64,000 nucleotides of DNA from Acanthaster planci (lineage: Eukaryota > Echinodermata > Asteroidea > Valvatida > Acanthasteridae): assembly GCF_001949145.1 (NCBI RefSeq), contig NW_019091358.1, positions 3,112,184 through 3,176,183 of the forward strand, read 5' to 3'. The translations under genes were made by a program, and so were the position numbers. The notes under the pieces are model-generated. The model was given only the letters and a program-made list of their open reading frames with translations. It was not told where the DNA came from and did not search any database. How positions within the stretch are numbered: position 1 is the first letter of the stretch; every line of letters begins with the position of its first letter. This document shows, one piece after another, positions 18,489-29,835 of this stretch.

Positions 18489-21400
18489 ATGGCCCTCTGG
18501 GTGAAAAGGGGAACTCCACTTGTTTTCTGCATACTTTTGGCTTTGTTAGCGAAAGGTCTTGCCGCTGACAGAAAGGTACTAGTTTTTTAGGCCTTCCTGA
18601 ACAGTAACTTACTCCCATGACTCCGCACCCATCATCATGATCATGCCCACGGTACCCACGGAACTGTCAGACCATGGAGGTAGAATTCTACCTCCATGGT
18701 CAGACTGTGGGGTCCGACGCGTCCCCCCAGAATTTCTGGGGATAACTGCTCCGTAGGCCTTACTGGGGCCATCTTTTTGATGGTTCCATACACTGTGGCA
18801 TTTTGAAAATTGCCCTGTAAACGTCAAATGATTGTACCAGATAAAACATCCGTTTGCGCTCGCTTAATAAGCAAATCTTCACCTGAAGACCCTTGTATTG
18901 AAATTCTGCCTATATCGAACTACTGGGTTCGAGTGTATTTTGTAGCATTTAACCTTTATTATTGTGAAAAAATGAGTTTTTTCTACCATCCTCGCCTCTC
19001 ATCCCACAACGATCCGCACACATCTGCATTCTGTTGTAGCCGTACGTCACGTGACAAAAACAGACATAGCGTATTCGCGTAACAAACGTTTATGTTGCTT
19101 TGGATACCAGTCCTCATAAGATTATGCATAGAGACGTCTGAAAATCAGTGGTCGGGAAACCACACTAATCACATATCGGCTCAACCATTTTCAATAAATA
19201 AATCCCAGAATTACATGGAAATAAGACACCTTAATAGTCTCACAAATTCGCAACTGTATCTTCACAAAATCTTATCACTCCCTGAAGTACATATATATTT
19301 CTCAACATTTTAAATGTGCGTAAACAGCTAGCTTGACAAAGCAGTGTGTATTGCGTGCCCTGACATAGCCGTCCCGTCCCCTTCCATTATAGGAATGAGG
19401 TCCCCAAATATACCTGTACAGTCCCCCATAACTGTGGCCTCCGCTGCACTCCCACATGAACGCAACGGACGACAAACCCCACAGTTTTGGGGGTACCCTT
19501 TGTCAACTCCTCCATCAATAGCAAGCCATGTGATGAGATATATGAAACACAGGCAACTTTTTGTCTTTGAAATCTGCCAGGCTATCCACAGAGGAGTATA
19601 CAAAGGGCCCTGGTTACTAAAGACTGGTCTTGCCTGAGAGATGCCACAAACTATTTCAATCCCCATTGAAAACATTCTAAAATGAACGAAGTTCAGGGCT
19701 CAATAACATGCAGGTTGACATCACAGAAGTTTCTCAAACAAAATTTGAATTATTATTTTGACCCAAGTTTTTCCATTTCTTGTCAATGTTTTGGTTGATT
19801 AGCCAATTTTTCAATTAGGCCGATTCAAGCAAAACAAACTCACCCCTTCCAAAAAGGATAGTTTGAAAGCCCTGCTCTCGGGCACTGAGGACCATTTTCC
19901 ATCCATAATTTTATCAACTCTGCCCTCGAATGGAGGCCCTTAAACCAGGGAGTTGATTCTTGCCTACATTTTTACAATCCTTCCATTTTTTTGGTCAAAC
20001 AGTTTGCTGTTGGGGGACCCTTTAATGGCAGTGAGCTAAGCTGAATTTGAATTAGTGCAATGCACCCCTCCCCCACGAAGGGGCTGGACATGACGACAGA
20101 AGGGAAAGTGATCTCATGGTTCTCCAACCCACAGAAGCAACTTGGCATTGCTTGCAGGGGAAAGATTTCCATACACAGACATAAACCCTGTGAGGCTGGT
20201 TTATAGCTGTACATGTATCTCTTTCTGATGGCTTCTTCGCCTTTTACTGGATAAAATTTGTGATGTCCAAACATGGAACTTTTACCTGACTGTCCATAAA
20301 TGTAATTGCTTCCAGTGTCCAAAAATGGCAAAGATGCTAAGAAATGCACTAGATTTCGGAGAGGGGGGACAGCCTGGATTTGAGATTCATCACGGGCCGT
20401 TTCAATAATTTTTGTGTATCCCCAAACTTACCTTGTTATTGTTTCACATTGCAGGATATTGAATTGTCTTTTATGTGATTTGTAGCTCTCAGGCCCCCAA
20501 AACACTCACTGTATATGTATGTTTAGTTAGAGATTTGCTGTACCAAAAGCAGTTCCAGACAGGTTCAGAGTCCAATCTCCACTGCCATTGTAAAAAAAAA
20601 GAAAAAAAGAATGGATTACTAAGTGGTAAGCAATGTGTCAACAACCTGAGAATGCTCCAGACAGCTTCAATACATGTTTCATCACATTTAAAAGACTCTC
20701 ACATCCTTTATTGTGTAAGAAACAGGGTGCATCCATGTCCAGATTCTCATAGGAACGTTTAAGGTTTTCACAAAAGTTGGAGGCCACCATCTGTCCATTC
20801 TTGATGGATCACATGTAAATAGGATAGCGAGCAGCTGGACAGTAGCGTCATTTTCAACTTCAGTTGTATAACTTTTTCAACTTCAGTTGTATAAGTTATA
20901 GGTTTGACGGTATTATTTCACCAGCTAAGCATCACATATAATGAGCAGTGCGACATTCCAGAATGCATGGGTTCCCACTTGGACAACCAGCCCAACTTGG
21001 TGCACGTCACCGGGACAGGAGACAATGACACGGTCCACTTCCTGTGGAGTTCCATTGGCACCCCCACATTCCTCTTGGCAAGAACGACCCACGAGGCTCA
21101 ACTTGTCGTCAACTGGGCAGCCTTGCTTCAGGACACCACGACAGGCTCCATCTCATTCAAACCGGCTGACTCGGTGCTTTACTCGTCAGCTTTGATGTTT
21201 ACCAAGGTATTTTTATCTGGAACTGATGTTTCAATCACCTGAATAAATTCCTGCCTACTGATTCCTTGTAGCAGCTATTTTGTGTCAAGAGCCATCTTCA
21301 ACCTGTGCCAACTCAGATTGTGTAACCTTGCAAATAATGGAAGGGATTTGGATTGACTATTGATTTGAAATTTAAAGACTGCAAAACAGAATGCTCTGTT

Positions 21401-24400
21401 TTTTGTTTTTGTTTTTTTTGTTTTTGCGGTACAGCTGCCCACGTATGGGGATGAGTAATTCATGTCACATGATCAGTTATCCACCAATCAGATGATGGGG
21501 TTTTACATATTCACTGCATTACGTTCTCTCTCAATAGTCCATGTGCATATCGGAACTTTATTGTTTTAAAGGACCAAATAGAATGAGCCTGTTCGTTATT
21601 TCTAGCAGCTCATGCACAACATGAAGCATGTTGCAGGGACCTCTAACATAACGATTTCACGCTGTGTTACAGGTGTGCTTTCCTGGGGCTGTGAGATGGG
21701 ACATGACCCATTAAGCCCCCGTTGGAAAGTGCACGTGTCAACAAAGCATAACATCAGTATATTTCAGGTTTGTTTCAGTGAAGTACAGTACCTCCATACA
21801 TGTATCAACAGGGTTGAGCTGTTGTGCTCTGAATTAATCTCAGCTGGTGGGATTTTTATCCTGTCTAGATTTGTTGTCTCATAGGAAAACCCGATTGACT
21901 CCTTAAGAGAAATTATTTCAACCAGTGGTGAACTCTTTGGAGAGTTTCACTGAAAGCTGGCAAAGTAACTGTGCTGTGTCCTTCATATTGACCAGAAAGG
22001 ATTTAAAGACAGTTTATGATTCAGAGCCGCTTGATCATGTGAAAAGGCTGGTTTGTACTTAGCAGGAAAAAGGGCGTGAATACCAATTTTATGTCGCAGT
22101 GTAGTCATGGCAGTTCTAAGAAAGCGAAAATGAGTTCAACTTTAGTGAATGCCCAGTGCAAACTCTTGATATCATAGGTTTGCATTCGGTGGTAGATGCT
22201 TTTGCCTGCTAGTGTGTCTATGGGGGATTACAGAATAATACAAAGCCACTGTAAGGTACACTGCTATACCAACCAATTGGTTGTACTGAACATGCCCCTT
22301 GGCTGGGGCACAAATTTTCTGTGCACTTTTATGCAACACCGAAAATATGCTGTAGATAAACAAAACATATTTAGGACTGATAATGATGACTCAAGATCCA
22401 AGAAGCATCTTAATCCCGAAAGAAAAATGGTGAGCACTTGGCACAGCTGATATCGTTTGTAGGTACAGTGGGCCTACTGTACCTACAAATGTGCAGGCAT
22501 ACGGGTACAAAACTCTGGCGTGTTATTGCTACAAAAGCAAGGCTTTTTACTTTGAAAACTCATCTATACAGAAAATTCAGTCACAGATGCGCAGACGGAT
22601 TAACGTTTGCAACTTGACTGACAGAACTCTTTGTTCTGTATTTTGCTAATTTTGGATCTTTTTCAACGATTGCCAACTTTTCATATGTTGCTGAGACTCA
22701 AGTACTATAGAATGGTTTCAGGCACATCTGTCATGGTTGTACATAAGCAGTGGAAAACAGTGCAACCATGATGCTTGTCACATGCAATTTTTAGGTTATA
22801 GTGCACAGAAACCCATAGGAAACTTTATTTCATCGTGCGATATGACTTCCGTGGAGAACACCCAGAAGGTGAATATGGGAGAAGATTAACGTGCGTTGAA
22901 GAAAAGCATGAATTGTTGGTGTTGTTTTATTGTTGGTTTTTCATGTTTTTTCATTGTATATATTTTTTTGCATTGAAAGTGTTGGCCCAAAATCCTTATG
23001 TGGGCCAGAGCCAGGAACTGATCCATCGTTGTGTCAGTGACTGAAAATTGCCATATCTAACGACTGCTTTAGCAAGCATTTTGCATGAACCCTATTGTGT
23101 TTGTTACAGCAGCATTGCAAAGTATATGAACACGAGCAAAATCTCTCCTTGGATCCTTGCAGTTAATAGAGTACAATGACACAGAGGACGACGGCATGAT
23201 GAAATCAAAAGATGTCCTGGTGCCGACTGTCCTGAACGGGCTGCAATGGCAAAACACCACCATCAATCAGACAGAGTTTAGTGCCATGTTCAACACTTCG
23301 CTGGGAGAGCTGGGAGATTATGGAACCATAGCCATGAAAGTGAGTCACACTGTACATGTATGCCCTTGGTTAGCTCGGGGGATAAGCCTTTCCCAGTAAC
23401 ATTATTTTGAACCTCGTTTGAAGTGTTTATTATGTGTAACAATCGATTCTATTTTAGCATTTCAAGAGACAGTATGATCACACTTGTGGTTGAAATGTTC
23501 ACATGCACTTGGACGGAAAATGCTCAATTACAATTTCTACCAAAGTGCCGATTCTTGGAAATCAATTATTTCGCTATAGCTGATGGGCTAGCACGTCCAC
23601 TTTGTTGACTTAAACCTGAAAATAATTTTTGAAAATACAGTAGATAATCTGATTGTAGAAGAGGAACGATTGCCAGGAATACACTTATAGTCTGAGTGTA
23701 TGTAAACTTTCAACCTGAGTAGTAAGGACTGATCTGATTAAGGTCCCAGGTTGTCAATTTACATAAACATTATTGGTAATGTGAAAAAGACTCATCCGAT
23801 GAGATGCCATTTCTGTGATGACACCACATGCACCTGACAAGTCACAAGATTGTAGTTGTCAGAGATGAGTCATTTTCTTCTTGTTTATTTGGTGTTTTAT
23901 CGATGGTTCTTGCTTGTTTCCGGTCATCAGTTGACGGCATTCAGCGACAGCGGTCGACTGACATCACTGCCACACCTTCCACACACAGAAAACAGCACTC
24001 AGCTAGATCTGACCATGCAGAATTTGACGTCGAATTATGTCAACACCCGCTTTGCTCTTGAGATGATGGTGGTTGGGAGCAGTAATGGGTCAGGCGGAGT
24101 GGAGCTGAAGCAAGATACAACCATTGACGACCAGTACACCCCTGGTACATTTTCAGTGAGTGTTGTTGAATTTTTCAGAGCAGCATGAACAGGTTTATGG
24201 TGTAGTGTATTGTTGCTGATATAAGCATTTTTTTCTCAGTGGATGCAACAACGCTGCTCCAAATCTTAAGATGGATGTCCTTTTTTTTGGACCAACTCCC
24301 AACTGGGGGATGGGGATTGTTGCCATACCTGATTTTTCTGAAACTCTGTATGCATGTAAGGACACTCATTATCAGTACAACTGCCAAGTTTTAAGTCAAT

Positions 24401-27400
24401 CCAGTGTATGCTTTGGTGTTGTCACGGTCATTTGAATTACCTGGCCGACCTGTGTCAGCCCCTGTGTGTCAGTTGAGCCTATCTGTGGAACGACTATGCA
24501 TCTCAGCGCATTTGAACATACCTGTATGAAATTTGCGCTCAATAAATGAACAGATTATTATTAATAAATTTTTATTTTTCCCCGTTATGGGAAAAAGGGC
24601 TTTGTGTAAGAATAGTACATTTGATTTTCACAGAACATCTGAAAGACATTACTGAAAAATGCCCTAAGGCTCAGCATAAGAAAACATGCACTGCAATGAT
24701 GCAGAAGAAAATCCCCCCCAGCTCTTTGGGTTAAGCCCACCGCACATCTTTGCTGCTTCACTCTCCGTGGTCAAGGTGCACATACGTCTGTAAACTGCAA
24801 TGACTTATGGAACTGTCTTCATTCATTGCCTCAACTGAGGATAGTGAATTGGCTGAATTGGAAAGATGTGCAGAGGGCTTTTATTCCAATTCGTTTTTTT
24901 CCCAAAAAATTCAAGATTGTGATAAAAAAGAAACGTTTGTCTTAACTGAACTCTTGGCACTGTTTTTTACTTTCTGACAAGGTTTTAAATCTGAAACTGC
25001 CAAACTCACCAGAAGGAAGTTATCTACAGTGGAAGCCAGTTTCCTATGTCTTGACCGAGCGGACAATGGAGAATGCACGCCATGTGAGTCATTTCTGGTC
25101 AAACTTAGCCCAGCTTGTGCTCGTCCTTGTACCAGAAACACTGGGCCAAGTTGATACAGTTCATCATGCAGAGATTTGCCGAGCGTAGACAATACTTGCA
25201 CTGTAAATTAATAGTCAATAGCCAAACTGTCGTGCAGTCTTGGACAGGTTTGGGTGTGAACTATAATTTGGACCACCATTCCATTGCTTTTAAACAATAT
25301 GCACGTGCAATACAGCCACACTGGAATGGGCCTAGTTCAACTGTTTTGTTACCACTCGTTTCATAATCACTCACATTTCATTTTGCTATTGGCTGCAACT
25401 CTCCGGGTGTCTTCGCTGTTCATGGCATCTTCAACAATTATTTTCATGTGAATGATTCCTTTTGTATTGAAAATTATATTAAAGCTGTTGATAGCTGAAT
25501 TTAACATTTTTTGGATCGGCACAGACATTTTCCAAGTAGTGTTTTCTGCCTGGCAACTCTGTGAAAGTAGGTTCTCACTGTATGCTGGCCTTCTGAAATC
25601 ATTTACAGTGGACCTTTTTTTTAATTTTACAAATAATCTTCATCTGTAGCATGGCTTCTTTTAATTATTCAAGTTACCACTTTTTTTTTCTTGGTGGGGG
25701 GATTCGGTTTGGTGCGTTTTTTTTTTCATGAAGATGTTAGTAGTTGTCAGGAGGTCTCTGACTAATGCCTGCTCAAAGCTGCTTAGAAAGAGTTCGTTGC
25801 CAGCCTGGTGGAAGTACTCAGCGTAAGGGTTCAGATTATTTTCTTTAATAAAAGTTGACAGTTAGTTTCCCTTGTTTTTGTTTTGTGAAAGGTGTATCAG
25901 TACAACCTGGACACAAAAAGGGACCAGATCAAGATGCCAAATGCCAGCATTGCTCATGCCTTCTTCTCTGCGGCTGAAATGGTGCAGGTCGGAGCCGTGA
26001 ATATCTCCTTTGGAATCACCAAAGATGGTTTTTTTAAGAAAACCAACTACACTTCATGGTGAGGGGCCGATGCTATAAACCTTTTTCCATTAAAAAAATT
26101 GAGTTTAGGTTTTCTTTTGGGGGGGGGAATCCTTTTTTTCTGCTCACTCTGACTTTAAATATTGAAAATATTGGTTTATGTTTATTTTCAATTTTTTTCA
26201 GTGGTTTTTAAAAGTGCATTAACTACCTGGATTGATGTAAAAATGTGTCAAAAATTTATGATAAAATGTTTTGTGGAAATGTTGTTGCCTGGTAGTGTTA
26301 GCCTTCTGTTTTTCATACAGTAGGTTGCCAGCAAAACTTTTCAAGAAATAGGCATGAATATTGACAACTTGATGCATCCCCTACGAGCGGGAACAAGAGA
26401 GGGCGTATTTTTACGTAGCAAAGATAATCCTTTGGTGGGATCTCACTCAGTGCTTGTGCAGTTTCGTGTGCGTTTGGTGCCAGACATCCTGAGCACTTGC
26501 AACCAATTTTTGTTTGAATATATGATCTTTGCATGTGTGCCAGGCACTTGTGAAGCTCAGTTGAAAGAACTACCCACCAGCCTTTCTCCTCTTTGCCGGT
26601 GAGGGCGCACTTCTACATGCATGTATCATAACATATGTCTTTTATTGTCATAAATTCAACCCGTTTTTGAACCTGTAGGGGCTGCTAAACACACAAACAG
26701 CAGCAGCAGAACTGACTGACTTTTTTGAGCTTGGCATCAAAATTGTGAAATGCCTTCCATGCCAGTGATTAGAATATCCACAGCAGCATGAGATTCCAGT
26801 GAGCCGGCCAGCCCTGCCTGGCAGATCGGCGTGCTGGGTTGAAGAGTGATAAAGGGTCCATTCATAAATACCACAGACAGTCTCCCTACCCAACAGTGTG
26901 CAACTTAACCATGTAACATTTGATAATGCCCGCTGAGAAGTGATAATGCCCGATGCATACGTCACACGCTGGCAATCTGGATTCGAGACAGTTTCATTGA
27001 TTCTGACTGGTCATCAGTCTGTGTGCCTGTGGCTCGTCACACGTCCGCCAAGTCCATACGCATGTAGGGAGATTCTTTTGGACAACTATAAGGGCCTTTT
27101 TGTTCCACACAGATCTCGATCATTTATCCTTATGCTGGGTCACACCATCCATTAAGCGAGTTTTTGTGTCNNNNNNNNNNNNNNNNNNNNNNNNNNNNNN
27201 NNNNNNNNNNNNNNNNNNNNNNNNNNNNNNNNNNNNNNNNNNNNNNNNNNNNNNNNNNNNNNNNNNNNNNNNNNNNNNNNNNNNNNNNNNNNNNNNNNNN
27301 NNNNNNNNNNNNNNNNNNNNNNNNNNNNNNNNNNNNNNNNNNNNNNNNNNNNNNNNNNNNNNNNNNNNNNNNNNNNNNNNNNNNNNNNNNNNNNNNNNNN

Positions 27401-29003
27401 NNNNNNNNNNNNNNNNNNNNNNNNNNNNNNNNNNNNNNNNNNNNNNNNNNNNNNNNNNNNNNNNNNNNNNNNNNNNNNNNNNNNNNNNNNNNNNNNNNNN
27501 NNNNNNNNNNNNNNNNNNNNNNNNNNNNNNNNNNNNNNNNNNNNNNNNNNNNNNNNNNNNNNNNNNNNNNNNNNNNNNNNNNNNNNNNNNNNNNNNNNNN
27601 NNNNNNNNNNNNNNNNNNNNNNNNNNNNNNNNNNNNNNNNNNNNNNNNNNNNNNNNNNNNNNNNNNNNNNNNNNNNNNNNNNNNNNNNNNNNNNNNNNNN
27701 NNNNNNNNNNNNNNNNNNNNNNNNNNNNNNNNNNNNNNNNNNNNNNNNNNNNNNNNNNNNNNNNNNNNNNNNNNNNNNNNNNNNNNNNNNNNNNNNNNNN
27801 NNNNNNNNNNNNNNNNNNNNNNNNNNNNNNNNNNNNNNNNNNNNNNNNNNNNNNNNNNNNNNNNNNNNNNNNNNNNNNNNNNNNNNNNNNNNNNNNNNNN
27901 NNNNNNNNNNNNNNNNNNNNNNNNNNNNNNNNNNNNNNNNNNNNNNNNNNNNNNNNNNNNNNNNNNGATACACGGATATTATTTGCTAGTTTTCCATCGT
28001 TATTGCCTGAGTAGCACTGTGTAAATTGTCCGTAATCCTTGTGGATTATCGACTATAGAAATTTTTACACAGATTAACACAGGTGTTCATCACTTTTTAA
28101 ATAATTTGGGAAGCTGTCGTCCCCATTCATGCCATTCAATCAGCACAAAAAAAATTCCCCCCAAACAAAAAAATTTTCTGACCTACCGACCAATTGTGTA
28201 ATCGGAAGCACAACTATTTATGTGGCCAAATAAAAGACTGCGTGTATGCAGTGGGCCAAAGTAAACCATAATAATCGTGGATTCTGAGAAATCTTGGGCA
28301 AGTGTTGATCCAATTTGGGCAAACAAATTTATGGCATGGCCTGCCCTATTGGGCAAGCCAAAAAAACTACCAGCAAAACATGTGAAAGATGAGATGTATT
28401 CCAACAAACGTTGGAAACATGAGATGTACAGGATGTAGTTTTTATCAAATGTTAGAATAATTGATCTATTTGAAAAGCAGTTCACACAAACTGAAATGAA
28501 TCAGAGTGAATAACATGTTTTTTAGTCATCTCTTTTTTTAAACAAATTTTCCTGCCAAAATACATAATGTTGGCTCAAATTTGTGGAATGGCTATAAAAT
28601 CAAATATTTGGCTACAACTTTGGCTATTAATTGAAGTTTTCCAGCTGTAACCCTGAGTGGGCCCTTATAGTAAGCAATAACTGAGTGCTTTCTGGGTAAC
28701 CTTATTTCCACAAGCTCTTGAAAAGTTCTGAGTGTGTGTGGCTGAATAAATAATTTACATTAAAGGAATGAAAGACCAAATCCACCACAGTTCCTTAATT
28801 TTGTTGTTTTTTTCCCTCTTGTTGCCAGGTCAGCTTCCTTTGGTTACGGAAAGCCACCTGAAGAGTACATGACCCTGACTGTCTACATCGTCATATCGGT
28901 AGGCCTGGGTCTTCCTCTGATCATCGTAGTGTTTGGTGGAACAGGCGTCTGCATCTCCAAGCACAGGCAAAAGAAGAGGAACAGGTCACTCCTGACCAAC
29001 TAG
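18489..29003 (+). CDS. GLMP: GLMP / NCU-G1 glycosylated lysosomal membrane protein, complete, seven exons
   Basis: GLMP is a heavily N-glycosylated type I lysosomal membrane protein that acts as accessory subunit protecting the transporter MFSD1. Exons: 18489-18575, 20925-21206, 23163-23339, 23931-24155, 24982-25083, 25892-26058 and 28829-29003, with consistent GT/AG borders and phases. They encode 404 aa (human about 406). Residues 1-26 form a signal peptide (MALWVKRG then a hydrophobic run to LAA). Family landmarks are VHFLWSSIGTPTFLLART, SVLYSSALMFTK, TTIDDQYTPGTFS and YLQWKPVSY. Several N-x-S/T sites (about residues 154, 158, 167, 203 and 213, plus others in exon 6) fit a lumenal glycoprotein. 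One transmembrane helix lies near 366-389, followed by a basic tail, SKHRQKKRNR, ending SLLTN. The tyrosine sorting motif of the human tail is absent; SLL might substitute, but this is inference. Start chosen because ATG has a purine at -3 and G at +4. Confidence 0.95.
18670..18701. repeat. 32-bp perfect palindrome in GLMP intron 1
   Basis: The 16-nt arm GACCATGGAGGTAGAA is followed directly by its exact reverse complement. Immediately outside, TGTCA and CAGACTG are not complementary. The next 60 bp hold another small palindrome (CCCCAGAATTTCTGGGG, about 18725-18741). Probably a remnant of a small foldback transposon. Confidence 0.9.
20849..20900. repeat. Two-copy tandem duplication just upstream of GLMP exon 2
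   Basis: The sequence TTCAACTTCAGTTGTATAA occurs twice in succession, ending about 25 bp before the GLMP exon 2 acceptor (20925). It lies where branch point and polypyrimidine signals would be expected. Confidence 0.75.
21637..21772. mobile_element. MITE family B, copy 2 (diverged) in GLMP intron 2
   Basis: Aligns with the family B element at 8207-8343. Shared blocks include TGCTTTCC, GAGATGGGACATGACCCA and GGAAAGTGCACGTGT, then CAACAAAGCATAACATCA, in the same order. The outer inverted repeats GGACCT and AGGTTTGTT are degraded. Confidence 0.55.
22456..22489. repeat. 34-bp palindrome in GLMP intron 2
   Basis: TTTGTAGGTACAGT followed by GGGCCT and then ACTGTACCTACAAA: 14-nt perfect arms around a 6-nt centre. 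Strong hairpin potential; no gene association other than lying within the intron. Confidence 0.9.
27171..27966. other. Assembly gap (796 N)
   Basis: A continuous run of N inside the last intron of GLMP (between exons 26058 and 28829). Open frames reported across it are meaningless. The neighbouring exons join in phase, so no coding exon need be missing. Confidence 1.
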
Positions 29004-29162
29004 GCTGAGATAGGTTATGCTTCAGTGAGCCAGAAAGGTAAGGTCGTTCGGGTACAAAGTGCACACATGAGTTTGTGTAGAGGTGCACTGATAGGACAGA
29101 TTGTCCCACATGTGCCCCTGGTCCCAAAGAACCTCGGACGCACTTCAATTTAGTAAGCACCG

Positions 29163-29835
29163 TCGATATATTGATATATCAATATTATTGATATGGGGTT
29201 GATATCGATATCATCAATGTTAGTCACAGTATATTTGGTAATATCGAGATATCGAAAATATCGGATTTTGGATAAATATCGAAAAAATATCGAAATTTAG
29301 AGAACATCGAAACTGAAAAATGTATGGAATATGTCGCTACTGAGGAACGAACTGTGTTAAAAAATATGAAAGTGCATCGTCACATTACCGTCATTTTTCG
29401 ATAAGCCACTGCTCACATTGGTTCTCACACTGAGTAAAAATCGTCCTCGTAGCTTATACTGTGGGCGGCTTATACGGCAACATTTGAAGAATAAATTCAG
29501 TCACCTATCTCAGTCTGGCAATCAATAATTCGCATACACTTTGCCTCGAAAATATCACAAAATTTATCCTCCAAAAAGAGAATTATTTGCCAACCAAGCG
29601 TACGTAGAGTAGCACCACGTGCTGATGATATCGCTATGTACGGCAGCGTGTATCCCATCCCATGTAGGCAACGCACGCAATACGGACGCTAGAACATGTC
29701 ATCAAAGTGAATTGGATCACACCATTACTGTATAGGGGGCCGTTGTACCCTTAAAACAATTTACCAGCAATTCACGCCTACTATAATACCTTGAAAATTA
29801 AAATGAATAAATGAATAAAATTCGATATATTGATA
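29163..29835. repeat. AT-rich element bounded by 14-bp direct repeats
   Basis: TCGATATATTGATA occurs at both ends, about 660 bp apart in the same orientation. The interior near the left end contains many overlapping palindromic words (TGATATCGATATCA, ATATCGAGATATCGA, ATATCGAAAA). No open frame of note. Could be a simple-sequence-derived repeat or a degraded transposon. Confidence 0.4.

Noticed and set aside
19328-19675. Overlapping frames of about 100 codons on both strands in GLMP intron 1
   Set aside because: Opposite-strand overlap, no recognised family, no splice support.
27100-28024. Open frames of 270-304 codons on both strands
   Set aside because: They are translations of the N gap and carry no information.
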